NCBI GenBank assembly: GCA_003427395.1
Contig: BFEA01000102.1
Coordinates: 922,308-948,195, forward strand
Length of the DNA stretch: 25,888 bases
Direction: 5' to 3'
Source: Chara braunii
Taxonomy: Eukaryota; Streptophyta; Charophyceae; Charales; Characeae
The notes under the pieces were generated by a model. It was not told where the DNA came from. It saw only the letters and a program-made list of their open reading frames with translations, and made no database searches. The position numbers and the translations under genes were made by a program. Below are positions 9,738 through 18,486 of this stretch, piece after piece. Numbering within the stretch: the stretch's first letter is position 1; every line of letters starts with the position of its first letter.

Positions 9738-10016
9738 CCATGTGGGCAAATCCATTGGCCTGCGGGTACCATCTTATGGGGCCCTCTCCAAAACTACTCA
9801 GCACTGCCACTTCTCCGTGGCCTAGAACCTGTCTCTTATACACATCTAGATGTGTATAAGAGACAGACTCAGCACTGCCACTTCTCCGTGGCCTAGAACT
9901 ACTCACAGTCTAACCATGTGGGCAAATCCATTGGCCTGCGGGTACCATCTTATGGGGCCCTGGCCAAAACTACTCAGCACTGCCACTTCTCCGTGGCCTA
10001 GAACTACTCACAGTAT
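9738..10016 (+). repeat. Two-copy tandem repeat, about 105 bp, broken by an adapter
   Basis: The unit begins CCATGTGGGCAAATCCATTG and ends GGCCTAGAACTACTCACAGT. Unit starts are at 9738 and 9914. The apparent spacing is 176 bases, but 38 of these are library adapter and 34 are a duplication flanking the adapter (9795-9828 repeated at 9867-9900). The underlying period is therefore about 104-105 bp. Confidence 0.8.
9829..9866. other. Nextera mate-pair junction adapter (assembly artefact)
   Basis: Positions 9829-9847 read CTGTCTCTTATACACATCT and 9848-9866 its exact reverse complement, AGATGTGTATAAGAGACAG. This is the Tn5 mosaic-end pair formed when mate-pair fragments are circularised. A 34-base stretch is duplicated on both sides, as expected when a mate-pair read is built into a contig. 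It is not biological, and the surrounding join should be distrusted. Tn5 itself is not present. Confidence 0.97.
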
Positions 10017-10020
10017 TTCG

Positions 10021-11197
10021 TGGGCAGTGCCTTACGGAGCTCGTTTTTTGCCTTCAAATCACCAGTACACGAGGAACTGGAGGTGCTGCACTTTGCGCCT
10101 AGCTTTTCTGAGCCGCCAGCAGCGCACTTTTTTCTATTTTGCCATTGTGGTCCACTAGGCCTGACCCATGAAATTTCCAGAGTAGGTGATGAACAAATTT
10201 CTGCAAGGCTGCAGCCGTGAACCGGTCGATTGAGTATCGTATACGTACATGGACGTAGATGTAGACGTAGATATAGAATAATACTTTTCACCAGATTTGT
10301 GGATCGGTTTGTGGATTTTAGTAAATTTTATATACAGAATACTATATAGCATACTTGTGGCGCATTTGTGTGCTGCGCGATGCGGTGCGTCATATGCGCG
10401 AATCGCGCGCTGTCGGTGCGAATACCATTACGAGGGTATCCGCCTTGGCTTTTGCAAGCGGCCGAAAGCAGGTTAAAAAGTTTAAGTATACCGCGCGAGT
10501 TGCGGCTGAGTCTGTGGTTTACGCTGACTGGATGGTCGACTAGAGAAAAGAGTGTGTGGGCGCGCGTGATCTCTTTTGCTGTTGATGATTATGGAGCTGG
10601 CATAGTTGCCAGCCAAGTTTTTATTCTTTTTTATTAAACCAGGATTAAAAAGGATTTTGTCTTTTGATTGGTGCTCTTGCCTTGTGACCTGTGCGTACGT
10701 GCGGAGGACGGCATTGACAACGGGGGGGATTTTGGCAAACGTTTCGGTAGATCTGCGCATCACGCAGTATCCGCTTATTTAGGTATCCGTCAATGCTAGA
10801 ACCAGCTTTGGACCTAGCACTATTGGTTACGGTGTCGGACTTTCATCAGGGAGATTCAGGGATCGAGATCGAGCGGCGGCTACGCGGGGATATCAGAGTA
10901 GCAGAAAGGGACCAAGGGGTTGAGGGCCCGACGGGGCTATCCCCCTTGGTTTTGCCGTCAGCGGAGAAGGGGCGGCATTACCGTCTCCTTTTTTCCCGTC
11001 CGTCATTTTTTTCGATGATTAGTAGTCCTAGGTATATTTATTATTTTTATCGTCGTTGTTTACTTAACTTTATGCGTTGACTTTTCTTAGATTGGACGCG
11101 ACACCGGCCACGAGTGCGGTCACAACGGTTAAGGACCTTGAGTACGCGCTTCTTTTTGATAGGCCCATCCAGGTCCTTGCGTGTTCGGAACATTGGC
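10021..11197. other. No gene recognised
   Basis: It contains a small GTAGA/GTAGAC repeat near 10235-10275, an AT-rich stretch to 10350 and then CpG-rich sequence with many GCGC words. Reading frames are short and unrecognised. Confidence 0.4.
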
Positions 11198-11374
11198 GAA
11201 ATTATGATTAGCCCATGACGCGGAAGAAACCTGGGTGGTGTGGGCCCCTTTTGCAGATGTACCGCCCACCAGTCGTAAATTGGCCGCTGAAATTATGATT
11301 AGCCCATGAGGCGGAAGAAACCTGGGTGGTGCGGGCCCCTTTTGCAGATGTACCGCCCACCAGTCGTAAATTGA
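11198..11374 (+). repeat. 91-bp tandem duplication
   Basis: A unit beginning GAAATTATGATTAGCCCATG starts at 11198 and again at 11289. The two are nearly identical (differences such as GACGCGG versus GAGGCGG). The second copy stops matching after CAGTCGTAAATTG near 11374. The high identity indicates a recent event. Confidence 0.85.
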
Positions 11375-12959
11375 GTATGTGCATGCCCATTGGAACCCCG
11401 AGGGTTACTGTGAAAAATTTGGGTGAGTGATGAAAGAGAGTGTGGCCTGTATCACATAAGGTGGGTTGGCCCAACAGGCACACCAACGAAACGTTGAGAT
11501 AAAGGCCTGAGCTTGAAAATGGGACGAAGGTCAACCGGCCAGCTCCTATAATGACCTTTCTTTGGGTTTGGGCCGCGGCTCCGACATTGTCCTTCGGGAC
11601 ATCCGCTAAGAAGAATTGGAGCAATATGAAACAAAGGGGTGTTGCTTGTCGAAGCCTGGTCGGAGAAGGGGGGCCGGGTCCGCACGCAATGTGCTAGGGA
11701 GAGGTAGAATCGAGGATACTGGGGCGGGGGCCACAACGATACTATCGTACGTATCGCCTGTTGGGTATAGGCACGAAAGACTAATCGAATCGGCGATTGA
11801 ACCGATTCCCCTCCCCGAGGATTTTTTCTTCTAAGTCTTTCCTCCAGAGCGGGATGGGCTGTCAGGCGGATTATTGTGCGAACGTGAGGTTGCGCTGAAC
11901 GAAGTACCGGCAACTTCAACGCGGACTGGAGGGCAGGAGGAGACGAGGAAGACGGGTTGAACCAAGATAGAAAGACACGGCAGGTACACGTGGGGTAAAT
12001 GAATCTGAGATGGTGAAGAAGGCAGGTGGGGCGCAGCAGGATAAGCATAACGCATACGATTCTCCACGGGACTAAGTGGGGAAAGAAGTGATCCTGAGGC
12101 TTTGACGTCGGGCGAATTTGAATCTAGAGTTAGTTTTAGCAGGAGGTTAGTATACGGAGAGGTTAGCGAGGAAAGTGGTGCGTGGGGGGTGTCGAGGAGA
12201 GGAGAAAGCGACGGGGAGGAGTGTATATCTCGCCCATTTCATAATAGAATCGAGCAGGGAAGGGTCTCAGGCAAGGGTTCTCGCATACAGCGGATCCGAT
12301 GGCAATGGCGGATTAACCTTCAAACTAGCGGACGGGGTGCCACGACGGTATGGGGCTGCGCACGGATGTCGAAGGGATGGAGATGGTAGGAATTGGAAAT
12401 CGAAAAGCTCGCTCGTTTCTTTGCGAGATCGAGCGAGTAGAGGTATGAAACTGGGGTCTTGGACTGCTGTGACGGGAATACGTTGGTTAGATTGGGCGTA
12501 GAAGTGGGAAGGTTAGGAGATAGGCGATGAAAGAACCTACCCATACTCCGACGGAAGGTTCATTCGATCCCTCTACACAGCACACGCGCAGCTGGGAGCG
12601 CACGCTGTGGTACGAGTGTTCCCCCTCGTAGGGGGAGCGACCGAGATTACCAGGGAGAGCGAGGAGCGATAGAAGATACTTACCTTGAAGTTGGCAATAC
12701 GGGATGCCGAGCGCCAAGCCGCGAAGCCAATTTGTGCACTGATATGGGCTCGAACGAGCAGAGAGTGTATACCTCCATGCTCCAGCGGTAGATTCATTTG
12801 AGTTTGCCCATCCTATCGATGGGAATAGCGTGAAGCTTCTTGCGAAGCTAGAGACTGTCTATGGGCCGACGTGTTCGAACGGAAGAGCCGAGCTGGAGGG
12901 CAGTGCGTGTGCTCCTGTCCTGGTAGTAGATTTATCCGGAGCTTGCTCGACCTATTGAC
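11375..12959. other. No gene recognised; isolated perfect hairpins
   Basis: A 198-codon minus-strand frame (12048-11452) overlaps other frames and has no recognisable domain. Perfect hairpins are CTCGCTCG/CGAGCGAG (12408-12415 and 12430-12437, 14-base loop), TCCCCCT-CGT-AGGGGGA (12620-12636) and AGCTTC-TTGC-GAAGCT (near 12834). None has a U tract or context that would make it a terminator. Confidence 0.4.
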
Positions 12960-12983
12960 TGAAGTAGCGGGGATTCACGGCCC

Positions 12984-13330
12984 GGGCTTGTGACTTGCCT
13001 ATTTGCAGACCTATTGACGAGCGAAACAGCTACAGGCAAACCACGGGCTTGCAGGCTTGCCTGTCGGCCAATAGGCTACCATCTCGGCGATTGAAGGTGA
13101 GAGGCAAGTTGCAGAGTCGGGGACCTACTTGTTAGCCGACGTGCCACCCACACCGTCGTACGAAGCTGAAGTGAGGCCAACCGCTAAGATTGCAGGCATA
13201 CCTGCTGGCCAATACACCGTCCACTGTCGAATGAACTAGCTGGAGTCAAGCGGGCAAGGCTTGTGGTTTACCTGTTCGTCAGTACGCCGCCTATCCTGCT
13301 GAGTGAACTAGCGTGAGTCCAGCCGAAAGC
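12984..13330 (+). repeat. Degenerate tandem repeat, about 60-80-bp period
   Basis: Five related units start near 12984, 13045, 13106, 13188 and 13258. The recurring frame is GGCTTG(C/T)..., then a CCTGTTGGCCAATA-like block, then GAGTGAACTAGC and AGTC-AGC. Units 4 and 5 are the clearest (TACCTGCTGGCCAATACACC versus TACCTGTTCGTCAGTACGCC). A weaker extra unit may precede 12984. An old minisatellite is the simplest reading. Confidence 0.5.
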
Positions 13331-14060
13331 TAGGGGCTAATCAGGGCTCACTAAGAAATACACAGTCGGTATCGGTGCATAATCCGCTTGCGGCGCAGTC
13401 AGCGAGATCAGGCTGTTGTCCGCTCCGGCATGAGAAAGAGGGTTGAGGTTCGTTGAAAAGAAGAAGGGGGGTTATTGTTGTGAGTCGAAGGAACGCCCGA
13501 GAGTCAACGGCTGACAGTTTGACTTCGGTTTGACCGACGGCGGCGCGTTTTGGCCACCATTGCGGAACCCTCACGCGATGGAAGATAACAAGGCCCTCTC
13601 CTGGGAGTTGAGTCAGTCCCCTTCTTGTCTCTCGAGAGTCTGAAACCCCTTACCTCCTGCCCTTCTTAATCTAAGTCTAATCCTTGTTCAGAGAGGAAGG
13701 CAGCAGGCGGGATTGCAACCTGTAGGACCGCGGCAAGACTCTGTGGGAAGTCTGCCCACCAATTGCGGGAGCTCTGCCGGAACCTAGGCGAGGTTCTGGA
13801 GGGAGGGAACAGTCAGGTATATCTTTTTCTATCTGTATGACCCCACTATACCCTTGTTCGACTATCTTCCTCTAGTTTGACTGTTTTGGGCATCTGTTCC
13901 CTTATGATTTTGCTTTCTTTCAGGATTTAATCAAACTAAATGGAATGAATGCGTGCGTGAAGTTTAAGTTTCTCTTTATTTTGACTGAAAGCAGACTGAA
14001 GGGTGAACTGGGGGAAGGTGGGAAGAAGGCAATTTGCATGCGTTTGACCGGGTCAACCAA
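13331..14060. other. No gene recognised
   Basis: An intron-like segment is present (CAGTCAG|GTATAT near 13817, polypyrimidine and TTTCAG|GATT near 13922). The flanking frames are not convincingly coding, so no exon is called. Confidence 0.35.
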
Positions 14061-14062
14061 GG

Positions 14063-14806
14063 ATTGAGCATTGTTTCTAAGCTGAATGGCCCAGGGCTAT
14101 GTTTATTTGACTGTTTTCTGAAGGACCAGACATTGTTTCTAAGATGCATGGCTTGGTTGTTGTGTTTAATTCTGAGGGTTTGCCTGACTGAGTTTGGGAC
14201 CAAGCATTGTTTCTAAATGAATGGATTGGTTTGTCTGTTTTTTTTTGGGTTTTCTGACTGAAGTGGGACTAAAGAATCCAACTTCATGCTTTTAATGATT
14301 TGAGGATAGGCTGAACATTCTTTCTAAGCTGAATGGTTCATTCTTTTGTTTATTTTTTAGGGAGGATTTCTGGTCTAAGGCTAAGCATTGTTTCTAAGTT
14401 GAATGGTTTAGCCTGAAAACCACGCACATAAGTATAAACTGAGTATAAACAGGAAATACTTCATCTATACTTGCATGTGAACCGACAGTTTGACATTGTT
14501 TCTAAGCTGAATGGTATCACTAAGAAGAGAAGGGAAAGTACTGAGTATAATGGGAAATAATATGGGCAAGCTAAGCATTGTTTCTAAGCTGAATGGCTCA
14601 GTCCCCTGCCTATATTTTCATTTCTTTTGAAAACAAAGTCAGAAAATTATTAAACTTTGGATATGGAACAGTTCAGGGCGACTAGACATTGTTTCTAAGC
14701 TGAATGGTCTAGCCATATGCCCAAAGAAGAGAAAAGTAGTTGTGCAACTTGTTCGTGTATATCCTAAATGCATGCTAAACATTGTTTCTAACCTGAATGG
14801 TCTAGC
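14063..14806 (+). repeat. Nine-copy interspersed hairpin repeat
   Basis: A near-constant core, CATTGTTTCTAAGCTGAATG followed by G, occurs at 14069, 14131, 14205, 14316, 14386, 14494, 14576, 14687 and 14780 (start to start 62-111 bases). In the core CATT pairs with AATG around a 12-base loop. The bases just outside differ between copies yet often remain complementary: CTAGA/TCTAG (copy 8), TGAA/TTCA (copy 4), ACCAA/TTGGT (copy 3), GGCTAA/TTAGCC (copy 5), TGCTA/TAGCA (copy 9). Copies 1, 2, 6 and 7 pair less completely. The spacers are looser repeats containing TTTGACTG- and TTTTCTGAC-like words. Orientation is always the same. Confidence 0.85.
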
Positions 14807-15039
14807 ACCATGCCATATGTAAATTGGGTACACGTGATAAATAGTCTGAAAGATTCATGAACTACCTATGAGGATTTTAACTTGGGGATGGTGAGAGAAC
14901 TTACTCCTTGTGATTGGCGTTGCATGTGGCTAAGTGAGATCACCACCTAGTCTGAGTTTCAGTTTGATAGGTAGTTGTTTTAGTTGCTCGCCACGTGCTA
15001 GAGCTATAGAAGTTAGTTTCAATTCCTGCATTTTCTGAG
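14807..15039. other. Unclassified AT-rich spacer
   Basis: Sequence between the hairpin array and the 122-bp tandem repeat. I see neither a gene nor a clear copy of either repeat. Confidence 0.5.
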
Positions 15040-15665
15040 CTAACTTGTTTTACTTAGGTCAATTATTGCATTTTCTGGGATCATTTCTTATACTTGGCTC
15101 TGTATAAATCTTGGTAAGTTACTTTCTCTACAGGAAGCGTTGCCGAAATTTCTGCAAATCTAAGGAGTTAGTTAAAATTTGACTTTTCAAAGTCCTACTT
15201 GTCTAAATTTTATATATGGCTTAGTAAAAATCTGGGAAGTTTCCTTTTTTAAACGGAGTGCTGCCCAAATTTTTGGTAATTCAAGGAGTTAGAAAAAATT
15301 GAACCTTGAGAAGTCAAAGTCACTTTAAATTCTAAACTTAGCTTTGTATAAATCTTGGATTAACACTTTTCTAAAGGGAGTGCTGCTGAAATTTTTACAA
15401 ATCTAAGGGGTTAGTTAAATTTTGTCTTAGTTGAACTCAAGTTTGCTTTTTGAGTTCAAATCAGACTTAGTATAAATCTGAGAAGTCTCGTTTTCTGAAG
15501 GGAGTGCTGCCCATTTTTTCACTAATTCAGGGAGGTAGACAAAATTTGACTTTCCAGAGCTAGAGATTATTTATATTTTCATATTCGGGTTAAGTATAAA
15601 TTCTTAGAAGGCACCTTTCCTACGGGAAGCGCTACCGAAATTTTCTTAGTTGAAAGGAGATAGGT
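15040..15665 (+). repeat. Five-copy AT-rich tandem repeat, 122-124-bp period
   Basis: The landmark GGA(G/A)(T/C)G-(T/C)GCC(G/C)AAATTT starts at 15133, 15255, 15377, 15501 and 15625, spacings of 122, 122, 124 and 124. Each unit also carries AAGGAGTTAG(T)AAAATTTGAC and (C)TTAGTATAAATCT(T)GG blocks. Copies differ by about 20-30 percent by eye, so this is an old but regular minisatellite or satellite remnant. It sits between the hairpin array and the plastid fragment. No coding frame persists across units. Confidence 0.8.
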
Positions 15666-15884
15666 TATATTTTGACAAGTGGCAATTCTGGCAATCCACT
15701 TTGTATAGAGGAGATTCTGCCAAAGGCCTACCTTGCGTTGGGCATTGACTTAGAGGTAGGCCCAGGCTTAGCTTGTAGAAGGACCTTGGGTAAGAATGTG
15801 CTGTAGAGCTTTATTTTTCATACACTTGGGTATTGATCTGTATTATGTTACAGACCCTCTTGATCGTTTAATTCAAGATTTGGA
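15666..15884. other. Spacer; no feature seen
   Basis: Lies between the tandem repeat and the rpoB fragment. The plastid-like frame is closed by a stop at 15861, so the rpoB match begins after that point. Confidence 0.4.
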
Positions 15885-16109
15885 CTAAAGAACCGTCATG
15901 TGCACTTGATTTCAGATATGCTACAAAGCCAAGTAAGAATTGCACTTAATCGACTAAAACGAATGATAGCTGAAGTAATGCGGGGAATAAATAAAAGAAA
16001 AAATTTACCAAACCCTCAAAGCCAAGTAACCCCTAAACCATTAGTAGCTACTTTTCAAGAATTTTTTGGATCTCATCCTCTTTGTCAGTTTATGGATCAA
16101 ACTAACCCT
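15885..16109 (+). pseudogene. rpoB: Plastid rpoB fragment (nuclear plastid DNA insertion)
   Basis: RpoB is the beta subunit of the plastid-encoded bacterial-type RNA polymerase. The frame reads LKNRHVHLISDML, then LNRLKRMIAEVMRG, then FQEFFGSHPLCQFMDQTNP. This corresponds to the beta-subunit segment leading into the rifampicin-pocket region (E. coli FFGSSQLSQFMDQNNP), with the insertions typical of streptophyte plastids. Only about 75 of more than 1,000 residues are present. Homology stops abruptly after QTNP, before the expected HKRR...GPGG, and a stop follows. Codons strongly prefer A/T in third positions, unlike the GC-rich surroundings further along. It is therefore a transferred, non-functional fragment. 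It is little diverged at the protein level, which suggests recent insertion. Confidence 0.85.
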
Positions 16110-16547
16110 CCGACAGCAGCTTGATCCCAAAAGGATCATCTTCTGTTATCACTGATAATAGGTTGGTTGCCAATTCGTCGGTCTACGACTCAACTCCAAT
16201 TTATCACTTAATCGACTAAAATGTTTTAACCCTGGTGGGTTTTATTGTTTTATTAAAGGTTTCACCCAACCTTTTATTTGAATGGTCATTTAACAAAAGT
16301 ATTGAGTATTTAATTATGGGAGGTTGGACAAAGGTTGTGGCTTGCATGGCTAAAGCGAGGGGTATGGGTATAAAGAATGGTTGAAGTTGACTCCAGGTAG
16401 TGTGTGGATTTCTGGTTGACTCTTTAATGTGCTTGCAAGTATGTTCTGTGATTCGAACCTTAGATTTGACTGCATGCGATCACATACATATATAATGAGG
16501 AGTCCCACTGTGATTGTGAGAAGTGATCGTCACATACCTATCCCCCA
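16110..16547. other. No gene; short echo of the rpoB fragment
   Basis: The 17-mer CACTTAATCGACTAAAA, part of the rpoB fragment at 15943-15959, recurs exactly at 16205-16221 outside rpoB homology. This could be filler DNA or a second tiny plastid piece from the insertion event. Nothing else is recognisable. Confidence 0.4.
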
Positions 16548-16567
16548 ATATATATATATATATATAT
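16548..16567. repeat. (TA)n microsatellite
   Basis: A run of alternating A and T, followed by GTATATATCG and AATATACACATA echoes. Confidence 0.85.
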
Positions 16568-16604
16568 TGTATATATCGTCAAATATACACATACCTATGT
16601 TTGG

Positions 16605-16662
16605 GTGTTCGCGTGGCCTAACGGCTCACGCTTAAGGGTTAAGTGGGGTCGAAATTGAGAAA
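16605..16662 (+). repeat. Possible tRNA-derived repeat head (A/B-box-like)
   Basis: GCGTGGCCTAACGGCTCACGC resembles a D arm/A box, and GGGGTCGAAATTG about 30 bases later resembles a B box. No cloverleaf with acceptor pairing was found, so at best this is the head of a tRNA-derived SINE or a degraded tRNA. Confidence 0.25.
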
Positions 16663-17170
16663 GGAAGGGATACCCCCTTTAATTGTTATATGCTTCTTAA
16701 AAGGATTTCTGTCGGACGTTGGTCCTGGGCCTGGATTCGAGGTCCTTGTCCAGGACATCCCAGGTCCTAGACTCTGCATGGAAGGGATCACCCCCCGTGC
16801 AAAGCCTATTTGCCCTGCCCATCGGGACACTCAGCCTAAAGGCCGAAAGTGTCGTGGGGCCCGCACGGTTATTCCTTCAGCAGTGCAATATCGTGAAGAG
16901 GTTGACCTTCACGATACTTTGAGTTTGACACCTGAGTGTCATAAGCGGTACTTGGATCCACGAAGGACCGTTTGGTTATGGGCACTGCATAGTACGCCAC
17001 CATTGCGACTGCCTGCGTATTCATGCATTGCTAGTCGATATGGGAAGGCCCTGCGTCCGCGCGGTTTTATATTAAGTCTCGCGCGCGTCGCTTATCCGAT
17101 TCCCGCATCGGAAAGTTATGGGATGACTACTGAAGGGACTAGGATTGTGTGTGTTATTTTGTTTGTGTCG

Positions 17171-17174
<4 letters not shown>
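16663..17174. other. No gene recognised; clustered hairpins
   Basis: The plus-strand frame spanning 16643-17230 (195 codons) has no recognisable domain and runs into a (TG)n tract, so I do not call it. Hairpins are dense: GTCC...GGAC near 16750-16755, GCC-TAAA-GGC nested in GACACT...AGTGTC near 16826-16853, and the perfect TATCGTGAAG/CTTCACGATA pair described separately. Confidence 0.4.
16889..16916. repeat. Perfect 10-bp inverted repeat
   Basis: TATCGTGAAG (16889-16898) and CTTCACGATA (16907-16916) flank the 8-base loop AGGTTGAC. The function is unknown. It lacks a downstream T run. Confidence 0.8.

Positions 17175-17202
<28 letters not shown>
17175..17202 (+). repeat. (TG)n microsatellite
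   Basis: Uninterrupted TG dinucleotides with looser TG-rich sequence from about 17145. Confidence 0.9.
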
Positions 17203-17205
<3 letters not shown>

Positions 17206-17918
17206 AATTTTTATGTTCTTAGAGTGGTGAACGCGTGGTATGTGGGAAGCATCCTAGTCGACCGACGACGGGTCGCGCTTGGGACCTCAACCCCCCAAGG
17301 CGTCGGTTCGCGTGCGGGTCCGATAGATGCGTAAAACCGCGCGTACCCCCTATGCTATAGCGAACGAGAAACGCCCTCGACTGGTCTACCTCTGCGATTG
17401 CTGCTGATTAGCTTTCGTACTGTGGACTGGTAATTCGGCGGGGATACGCCTAGTGAAGGGAGGTGACAACTCCCGTAAGGTGGAGGTAAATCGTGCCTCG
17501 TGTAGGCCCTATCCTGTCATAGGGGTTCGCGAGAGGTATGGCTGGCGCACTCGGCCGAAGCGGCTTGCGGAAGCTCCATGTATATATCGCGATGAGGATC
17601 AGACCGACTCCTGCGTGACGCGGCCGCGAGGGTCCCGCCTCGTTTCGTGCGGTGCCGGACCGATGCGCTCGATAGTGCATTGCGCATCTCGATGCGCCAT
17701 ACACTATGCGTGGTTTACACATGCGCATGCGCCAGCGCGCGAGCACGTGCGGGCCATGCCTAGGGGTGGTGCACCAGATGCGCCGCCTTGCTTTTTTTTA
17801 AATGTATTTTCTTTATTCCAACTGTATATTGCCCGTTGACTGGCCAAAATCAGACCTTTGCAAGTTCGCATGTTCGCCCAGGACCCCCACCCATTTTAGA
17901 TTTGAATCAGTTGGGCAA
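17203..17918. other. No gene recognised; CpG-rich with one long hairpin
   Basis: GC- and CpG-rich. A near-palindrome, ATAGTGCATTGCGCAT (17672-17687) and ATGCGCCATACACTAT (17692-17707), pairs at 14 of 16 positions around a 4-base loop. Reading frames on both strands overlap here and none is recognisable. Confidence 0.4.

Positions 17919-17996
<78 letters not shown>
17919..17996 (+). repeat. Compound (CT)n(CA)n microsatellite
   Basis: CT repeats at about 17919-17948, with one T interruption, pass into perfect CA repeats at about 17949-17996. Frames such as His-Thr repeats on the plus strand and Cys-Val repeats on the minus strand are artefacts. Confidence 0.95.
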
Positions 17997-17997
<1 letters not shown>

Positions 17998-18486
17998 GCA
18001 AACAAGTTAAACAAACTCACAGATTTCAACAAACGAAATTGAAATGTGAATGGACTCGGCATTATGGAATTTCTACAAACAGAGGGGCGAAATGCAAAAT
18101 TTGGAGGTTGCCAGTACATATCTGCAGGTGGCATGAACAACCCGGTGGACACACAGTGAAGTAGTGTACACATGGAACAACAGACTCACGGCAAATAACA
18201 GGCATACACATGTTGCACCACACCATCATGAGATCACCGAACACTAGCCCATAAAAAGTAGACGATATGTGCAAAACTGCAAGTGAACAACAACATATTA
18301 ACATAGGGATCACTTTGCAACTTCACAACTATGTTCACAGGTGCGAAAATTCACAAGTTCATATGAGCCATTTACAAATTATGATTTAAATATCAGATTG
18401 TTAGGAGACAACTCTGACACTCTCTCCTACTTCCCCTCCTCGCTGTCTCCTTCCCCTTCATCAGCAGACGGCCCCACACTTTCGTC
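17997..18486. other. No gene recognised
   Basis: Lies downstream of the hAT relic, which is read from the minus strand. It may contain the 3' non-coding end of that element, but I could not identify a terminal inverted repeat. Confidence 0.35.

Noticed and set aside
9829-9866. Tn5 transposon mosaic ends as a sign of a real Tn5-like element
   Set aside because: Two mosaic ends back to back with no transposon between them are the signature of Nextera mate-pair circularisation, not of a transposon.
11452-12048. 198-codon minus-strand frame
   Set aside because: Overlaps other frames, shows no domain or compositional coding signal, and has no homologous counterpart I recognise.
13817-13922. Intron with GTATAT donor and polypyrimidine-CAG acceptor
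   Set aside because: Flanking sequence has no sustained coding frame, so the splice-like sites cannot be supported.
14063-14806. CRISPR array (repeats with 40-90-base spacers)
   Set aside because: Spacing is irregular (62-111), the repeat arms vary with compensatory pairing, spacers are themselves related, there are no cas genes, and the host is eukaryotic.
16643-17230. 195-codon plus-strand frame
   Set aside because: No recognisable domain, it contains several hairpins and ends in a TG microsatellite; likely a chance frame in GC-rich DNA.
17907-18173. Cys-Val, His-Thr and Arg-Glu repeat proteins on both strands
   Set aside because: They are translations of the CT/CA microsatellite.
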